Source of the DNA: Oceanospirillaceae bacterium
Lineage (GTDB): Bacteria > Pseudomonadota > Gammaproteobacteria > Pseudomonadales > Balneatricaceae
Direction: 5' to 3'
Length of the DNA: 43,036 nucleotides
Assembly: GCA_013215375.1 (NCBI GenBank)
Contig: JABSRB010000046.1
Coordinates: 1-43,036, forward strand
Shown one piece after another: positions 38,474 through 43,036 of the stretch. Every line of letters begins with the position of its first letter. The first letter of the stretch is position 1. The position numbers and the translations under genes were made by a program. Below the pieces are notes generated by a model that saw only the letters and a list, made by a program, of their open reading frames with translations, was not told the DNA's origin and made no database searches.

Positions 38474-39121
38474 ATGTCATTACAAGATAACATCGTCGAT
38501 TATAAAGCTGGTTTTTCACAAAAAGCCCCCGCAAACGTGCAAGAGCTAATGAAATTAGCAACTAAGAATCTAGCAGATTCAGGCATTGTCGATAAAGCGC
38601 CTAAAGTTACTGAAAAACTACCGACATTTTCACTGCCTAACCAAAATGGCGATTTAGTAAATCTTAGCGATTTATTAACCAAAGGCCCTGTTGTTGTCAC
38701 TTTCTACCGTGGTGGCTGGTGCCCGTATTGCAATATGGAATTAAGTGCATACCAGGAAGAGCTTGCTAACATCACTGCAGAAAATGCGACATTGGTAGCG
38801 ATCACTCCAGAATTACCTGATTCATCACTGTCCACGACAGAGAAAAATGCATTAAAATTTGAAGTACTTACCGATGTGAACTCACAGTACGCAGCCAGCC
38901 TTGGTATCGTCTTCTCACTGCCAGAAGAGCTACGTTCAATTTACTTATCTTTTGGTATCGAAGTCGAAAAACACAATGGTGCAGGTCAGTTTGATCTACC
39001 ATTAGCAGCGACTTTTGTTATCGCACAAGATGGCACTATTGCCAGTGCGTTTGTAGAAGCGGATTACACCGCCCGTAAAGACCCTACAGAAGTAGTTGCT
39101 GAGCTTAAAAAACTTAAGTAA
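38474..39121 (+). CDS. Peroxiredoxin-like (AhpC/TSA) family protein
   Basis: 215 residues. A thioredoxin-fold AhpC/TSA domain covers about 47-205. The active site is TFYRGGWCPYCNMELSAY with Cys83 and Cys86, a CxxC arrangement typical of the peroxiredoxin-like or alkyl-hydroperoxide-reductase-related group and not of classical 2-Cys enzymes. The N-terminal 45 residues are helical, as in that group. Probably reduces peroxides or protein disulfides in the cytoplasm; no signal peptide is seen. It is likely controlled by the divergent TetR gene and is closed by a strong terminator. Confidence 0.87.
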   Translation: MSLQDNIVDYKAGFSQKAPANVQELMKLATKNLADSGIVDKAPKVTEKLPTFSLPNQNGDLVNLSDLLTKGPVVVTFYRGGWCPYCNMELSAYQEELANITAENATLVAITPELPDSSLSTTEKNALKFEVLTDVNSQYAASLGIVFSLPEELRSIYLSFGIEVEKHNGAGQFDLPLAATFVIAQDGTIASAFVEADYTARKDPTEVVAELKKLK

Positions 39122-39160
39122 TTTAACAGCGGCTAGGCTTGTGTACTAACCATAGAAAAC

Positions 39161-39193
39161 AAAAAGCGAATCTCATTTGAGCTTCGCTTTTTT
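39161..39193 (+). terminator. Intrinsic terminator after the peroxiredoxin-like gene
   Basis: aaaaagcgaa pairs with ttcgctttttt, and inside it ctca pairs with tgag across a two-base loop, with one T-C mismatch between the two stems. The T run follows directly. It lies about 40 bases after the stop. Confidence 0.92.
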
Positions 39194-39258
39194 GTATACC
39201 AATACTTAGCTTAATAATGATACAGTTGCCTAATAAAGTTTAACGACAAAAGGCCTCT

Positions 39259-40341
39259 GTGATCACAGCATCACGAATTAAAAACCATAATATCGAGATG
39301 AATATGCCAGGAAAATTATCAGACAACAGCGAGTCTTTTGATCCTTTTGATAAAGAGCGGCAATTGCGCTCTCAAGCAAGCACTTGGCAGACGGCTGACA
39401 CCATAAGCGCTGACCATAACGACATCCCTGTCATTGACCTAAGCACTTACTTAAAAACCAACAGTAAAGAGTCACTGGAAAACGTGGCTACTCAATTGCG
39501 CCATGCTTGTGAGAATGTTGGATTTTTTACTATTATAGGACACGGCGTTGCACCTAGCATCATTGATACACAGTTTTCAATGCTCAAACTTTTCCACGCC
39601 TTACCTATTGCAGATAAAAAATCGATCCAAATGGATAGTCCACAATGGCCTATCGGAGGCGTTGGATATTTACCCTTTAAAAATAGAAAACTACCCTCGC
39701 GTGATACGGGTAATCGCAACGAAGCTTTCTTAATAAAGTGCGATCACAATACACATATGCATGATAATCAATGGCTGGATGAGACGCTGTTGCCAGGATT
39801 TCGAGCCGCTAGCGAAACTTATGCCGATGCCATGCTGAGCCTAGGTAAGCGCCTGTTACCTATATTCGCCAGAGCACTGGATATGCCCGCCGATTTTTTT
39901 GACCAAGCATTTTTCGACCCTCTGTTCAGGCTGCGCATGACCCACTATCCTAGTGCCGATATCGCCACCGAAAAAGACGAGTTTGGTATAGCCCCTCACG
40001 TTGATACCAGCTTTTGCACGCTGTTAATTCAAGACCGACCCGGTTTGAGCATCTACAGCGAACAACGAAAAACGTGGATCGACGTACCTATGCTAGAAGA
40101 TGCCTTTATCGTCAATACTGGTGAATTATTAAGACAGTGGAGCAATGACAGATTCTTGAGCGTGAAGCACTTTGTGCACACTAACAAAAGCGGAGTTTCA
40201 AGATACTCCATTCCCTTCTTTTTTAATGCTAACAGCGATTACAAAATGCATTGTATTCCCAGTTGCTGCAGCGATAAAAACCCAGCAAAATATCCGGCAA
40301 TATCCTACAGCGAAAGCCAGGCAGTCGCTCAGGGAGAGTAG
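39259..40341 (+). CDS. 2-oxoglutarate/Fe(II) oxygenase, isopenicillin-N-synthase-like
   Basis: 360 residues. The N-terminal DIOX_N part (about 55-175) has IPVIDLSTYL and NVGFFTIIGHGV. The jellyroll domain (about 220-335) carries the Fe(II) triad His247 and Asp249 (APHVDTSF) and His304 (SVKHFVH), with Arg315 and Ser317 (SRYSIPFF) for 2-oxoglutarate. So it should be an active dioxygenase, but the substrate is unknown. The GTG at 39259 has AAGG five bases upstream; ATGs at 39298 and 39304 are alternatives. The C-terminus is short, and its stop codon lies four bases from a family B element. No biosynthetic partners are nearby. Confidence 0.88.
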   Translation: MITASRIKNHNIEMNMPGKLSDNSESFDPFDKERQLRSQASTWQTADTISADHNDIPVIDLSTYLKTNSKESLENVATQLRHACENVGFFTIIGHGVAPSIIDTQFSMLKLFHALPIADKKSIQMDSPQWPIGGVGYLPFKNRKLPSRDTGNRNEAFLIKCDHNTHMHDNQWLDETLLPGFRAASETYADAMLSLGKRLLPIFARALDMPADFFDQAFFDPLFRLRMTHYPSADIATEKDEFGIAPHVDTSFCTLLIQDRPGLSIYSEQRKTWIDVPMLEDAFIVNTGELLRQWSNDRFLSVKHFVHTNKSGVSRYSIPFFFNANSDYKMHCIPSCCSDKNPAKYPAISYSESQAVAQGE

Positions 40342-40342
40342 C

Positions 40343-40499
40343 TAGTGCCCATCCTGAAGTCATGAGCGACTGCCCCACTAATCCAATCTGATCACCACTA
40401 GATATAGTTATTTGGAATGACCAAACGCCCCTATCTAGGGCCACTCATCTTGAACTATTGGATCAGCCTCGCTACGCCCTTGTTTCAGGTTGAACACTA
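40343..40499. repeat. Family B palindromic element, copy 2
   Basis: 157 bp, with the same tip as copy 1: tagttatttggaatgacc around loop aatga at 40416-40420. Outer ends tagtgcccatcctgaa and ttcaggttgaacacta are inverted repeats. The left arm is six bases shorter than in copy 1. It follows the oxygenase stop directly and fills half of the 349-bp gap before the EamA gene; the rest (40500-40690) shows no gene. Confidence 0.88.
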
Positions 40500-40690
40500 G
40501 CCAACAAACCTATAACAACAAAGCTCCTGAGCCAAAATCTGCTGCTGTAATTAATATCGTCGCTCCAATAAGAATATAGGCTTGACTATTGTCTTAGCTC
40601 TATATACTTTGGCGCCAGCGATATCACGCTACCAGAGCGTTCGACTTACCCAGTCGCACTTTTTAGCTACACTTATCACAAGGTCTTTGC

Positions 40691-41575
40691 ATGTCTACTA
40701 AACAAATTAATTGGCTAATGTTTTACTCGCTAGTTTTCATGTGGGGCACGTCTTTTTTAGTAACTTCTGTTGCCGTTGATCAGTTCACTCCTATTCAGAT
40801 TTCCAGCATGCGTATCACCTTAGGCGCGATCATTCTATTAGTAGCAGCACGCATCAGAGGCAGGCAACTTCCAAGGGATTTAAGATCTTGGTCATACTTG
40901 GCACTGTTTGGCATTATGGGCAACGCACTACCCTTCTTCTTGATATCTTGGGGACAACAGAGTGTTTCTTCCGGTACAACGGGGGTTTTGATGGCCTTTA
41001 TGCCATTAATAACGATGATTTTAGCCCATTACTTTATTGCCAATGAAACACTAAATCGTTATAAAATTATGGGTTGCTGCTTAAGTTTTTGTGGAGTAGC
41101 ACTGCTATTAGGTCCTCAAATTGAGGGGAGCCATTCAATGATCGCGCAACTAGCCATTTTTTGTGCCGCTGCGAGTTATGCAGCCAATACCATATTGATT
41201 AGAAAACTGCCTAAATTCGACCCTTTAGTGGGTGGCGCAGGCATGCTACTTGTCGCCAGTGCACTATCGGTACCAATAGCACTCTATCAAGGCTTCGACA
41301 ACTTAACTGCTCCAAGCTCTGGGGCCATCTATGCCATTATTTGGCTCGGCGTAGTACCTACCGGCATAGCATCCATTTTGTATTTTTCTCTGGTGGAGCG
41401 CGCCGGACCTAGCTTTATCTCCAATGTGAATTATCTAATACCAGTACTCGCCTTCTTTAGCGGTATTGTCTTATTAGATGAGGATGTGACTTGGCTGAGC
41501 TTACTCTCAGTTGCCGTTATCCTCAGCGGTATCGCTTTAACCCGTAAGCCGGTGAGAGCAAAGGTTAGTCTTTAA
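40691..41575 (+). CDS. EamA/DMT-family transporter
   Basis: 294 residues with ten predicted membrane helices in two EamA repeats of about 140 residues each. The first begins WLMFYSLVFMWGTSFLVTS, the second about residue 150. The family exports metabolites such as amino acids or their analogues from the inner membrane; the substrate cannot be read from sequence. Typical segments are GTTGVLMAFMPLITMILAHY and PSFISNVNYLIPVLAFFSG. AAGG lies about nine bases before the ATG. Confidence 0.9.
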   Translation: MSTKQINWLMFYSLVFMWGTSFLVTSVAVDQFTPIQISSMRITLGAIILLVAARIRGRQLPRDLRSWSYLALFGIMGNALPFFLISWGQQSVSSGTTGVLMAFMPLITMILAHYFIANETLNRYKIMGCCLSFCGVALLLGPQIEGSHSMIAQLAIFCAAASYAANTILIRKLPKFDPLVGGAGMLLVASALSVPIALYQGFDNLTAPSSGAIYAIIWLGVVPTGIASILYFSLVERAGPSFISNVNYLIPVLAFFSGIVLLDEDVTWLSLLSVAVILSGIALTRKPVRAKVSL

Positions 41576-41607
41576 TCGAAACAGTGCAGGTACCGTGATC
41601 TAGGCCC

Positions 41608-41970
41608 TTACATTTGTTGTAATAGAAACGCGAGCTGCCCTGCAGAATCTTCTTCTATACGTAGAACTTCTGTGCCTCTACGATAGAATATTAATGTGGG
41701 CAAACAAGATATATCCAAACTACCCTCTCGCTTAAGCCGCTGGTAACTCTCCTTATCTTCGTAGCTGTGCAAGCTGATTTGTTTAAACCCACTGCTTGAC
41801 TGGCCATCCAATGCCAATAATAACGATACTTCACGCTCACAGTCGGGACACCAACTGGCATTGTGAATCACGGCGCTGTATTCATGGTAGTCATTGTGGT
41901 TAGTTTGGATTGTCTGTTTAGCAGCACTGATAGGCTGAGCCCATAAGTGTTGGATATCGGTCAAAGTCAT
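41608..41970 (-). CDS. Thioredoxin-fold protein with WCPDC site
   Basis: 120 residues. The active site is NASWCPDCERE with Cys41 and Cys44, and the cis-proline is Pro91 in ISCLPTLIFYRRGTEV. No signal peptide, so cytoplasmic. The WCPDC site resembles the thioredoxin-like proteins of the TxlA/YbbN-unlike 'thioredoxin family' group and differs from the WCGPC of classical thioredoxin; partner and role are unknown. It converges with the EamA gene, 32 bases apart. Confidence 0.85.
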   Translation of the reverse strand: MTLTDIQHLWAQPISAAKQTIQTNHNDYHEYSAVIHNASWCPDCEREVSLLLALDGQSSSGFKQISLHSYEDKESYQRLKREGSLDISCLPTLIFYRRGTEVLRIEEDSAGQLAFLLQQM

Positions 41971-42147
41971 AGAGATTATCTGTTTATTGGAAAGCGCTAA
42001 ATTTAGAGCCTAGCATGTGCTTTGTCAATAATTGATGATGCCCAATAATATATTCAGCGTAACCTCGTCATCATAGTACTGCTATAGATCGCCTTGCTCA
42101 GCCAAACATCGGCATCACAGCCCTAGCAGTAATTTTGCAAACGACTC

Positions 42148-42265
42148 ACTAGCTCTCATCCAGATACCCGGTAGTAGCGAGGGAGACCCAATTGCTTAGA
42201 TGGGCGATACTAAGATCGAGCTAGTGGGGCTTGCGCAATAGACATCTGTTTCTGCATGGAAACTA
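42148..42265. repeat. Family B palindromic element, copy 3 (inverted, lacks tip)
   Basis: 118 bp. Its reverse complement follows copy 1 closely at both ends: cagaaacagatgtctattgc and ccccactagctcgatct on one side, ccctcgctac and tggatgagagctagt on the other. About 45 bases of the hairpin tip, including the tttggaatga motif, are missing. It is in the opposite orientation to copies 1 and 2. It lies in the 445-bp gap 41971-42415, which otherwise shows no gene. Confidence 0.83.
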
Positions 42266-42415
42266 ACTATTCAATATAGTCATCTTTAGTATCTACAAAT
42301 GGCTTGAGCGGAGAAGAACAGGCTTTTATCGCTTAAACTCATATAATAAACGCTTATATTTGTGTAAGTTATTTATAGAACAGACTCCTATCTAAATGCT
42401 AAATACGGAACCCTT

Positions 42416-42970
42416 ATGCCGATCTGTGTTATCGAAACCGATAGACTTAACATTGGACTGCTCAAGCCCGATGAGTATCAATTACTACAGCAATATTTAT
42501 CGCGTAACAAAACACATCTGGCGAAGTGGGAACCCACTCGCGACCCCATTTATTACACGCAGTATGAAATAACACTACGTATTAAAAGCGCACTACTCGC
42601 CTTTAAGCAGCAATCGGCGTTCCATTTTGTATTACTCAACAAAAATAATGATAAAGTGCTGGGAGTCTGTAATTTTGCCAACGCGGTACGCGGCCCCCTA
42701 CAAGCTTGCCACTTAGGTTATGCATTGTGTCATGAATATCAAGGGCAGGGCTTGATGCAAGAGGCTTTACGCGCAGCCACTAGCTATGTCTTTGAGACAC
42801 TAAAATTTCATCGTATTATCGCCAACTATATACCGGATAATAAACGCAGCGAAAACACCCTCACTAAAGCTGGCTTTGAACGCGAAGGCTATGCTAAATC
42901 CTATTTGAAGATCGCCGGTAAATGGCAAGACCATGTGCTGACGGCAATGGTGAATCCTAATGAGCTGTGA
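42416..42970 (+). CDS. GNAT acetyltransferase, RimJ/RimL type
   Basis: 184 residues. The start ICVIETDRLNIGLLKPDE and the CoA-binding motif EYQGQGLMQEALRAA (motif A) place it with RimJ/RimL N-terminal acetyltransferases; FHRIIANYIPDNKRSENTLTKAGFEREG, shortened as IPDNKRSENTLTKAGFEREG, is the usual motif B. It is closer to RimJ than to RimL by the GYALCHEYQGQG pattern. Substrate unproven. The last two codons and the stop (GAG CTG TGA) are the first bases of a 7-bp tandem array. Confidence 0.88.
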   Translation: MPICVIETDRLNIGLLKPDEYQLLQQYLSRNKTHLAKWEPTRDPIYYTQYEITLRIKSALLAFKQQSAFHFVLLNKNNDKVLGVCNFANAVRGPLQACHLGYALCHEYQGQGLMQEALRAATSYVFETLKFHRIIANYIPDNKRSENTLTKAGFEREGYAKSYLKIAGKWQDHVLTAMVNPNEL

Positions 42971-43036
42971 GCTGTGAGCTGTGAGCTGTGAGCTGTGAGC
43001 TGTGAGCTGTGAGCTGTGAGCTGTGAGCTGTGAGCT
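42961..43036. repeat. 7-bp tandem array (tgagctg)n
   Basis: Ten full units of tgagctg and six further bases, without any change, up to the right edge. It contains the end of the acetyltransferase gene. The true length is unknown because the window stops inside it, perhaps at an assembly break. Confidence 0.97.

Overview
The window is chromosomal DNA of a Gram-negative gammaproteobacterium. It carries the lipid-transport (mla), LPS-export (lpt), Kdo (kds), murein (murA), mreBCD, rpoN-ptsN-rapZ-ptsO and gatCAB blocks in an order much like that of Pseudomonas and its relatives. The A+T-leaning base use, the lone plsB, the PomA-type stator genes and the short-form HisG suggest a marine member of the Cellvibrionales/Pseudomonadales. 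That placement is an inference from gene content and order.

Layout. 1-6109 (minus): mlaF-mlaE-mlaD-mlaC-mlaB-ibaG-murA-hisG-hisD, with hisD running off the left edge. 6587-16885 (plus): a CaCA antiporter, kdsD-kdsC-lptC-lptA-lptB-rpoN-hpf-ptsN-rapZ-ptsO, mgtE and darP. 16953-26228 (minus): mreB-mreC-mreD-maf-rng-yhdP. 26468-29689 (plus): gatC-gatA-gatB, closed by a strong terminator. 29900-32523 (minus): slyX and plsB. 33350-36992: a membrane-anchored cold-shock-domain protein (plus), a DUF72 protein (minus), then motA-motB-PilZ (plus). 37154-37383: an initiator tRNA followed by a decayed copy of itself. 37735-43036 is accessory: a TetR regulator divergent from a peroxiredoxin-like gene across three palindromes, a 2OG-Fe(II) oxygenase, an EamA transporter, a thioredoxin-like protein, a GNAT acetyltransferase and a 7-bp tandem array that runs off the right edge.

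How the genes work together. The left two thirds is mostly envelope biogenesis: retrograde phospholipid transport (Mla), peptidoglycan precursor synthesis (MurA), Kdo synthesis and LPS transport (Kds, Lpt), cell shape (MreBCD), AsmA-like lipid transport (YhdP) and phospholipid synthesis (PlsB). The sigma-54/PTS-Ntr cluster is embedded in it. The motor genes end in a PilZ-domain gene, which points to cyclic-di-GMP input to the flagellar stator.

The least expected content lies between the genes. There are two unrelated families of about 165-bp elements whose whole length is one imperfect palindrome (family A: two copies at about 93% identity; family B: three copies, one lacking the hairpin tip). 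There is also a 72-bp tandem repeat whose hairpin arms carry compensating changes, a decayed tandem duplication of the 3' end of mgtE, and a pseudo-tRNA. I found no CRISPR array, prophage, transposase gene, rRNA or recognisable defence system.
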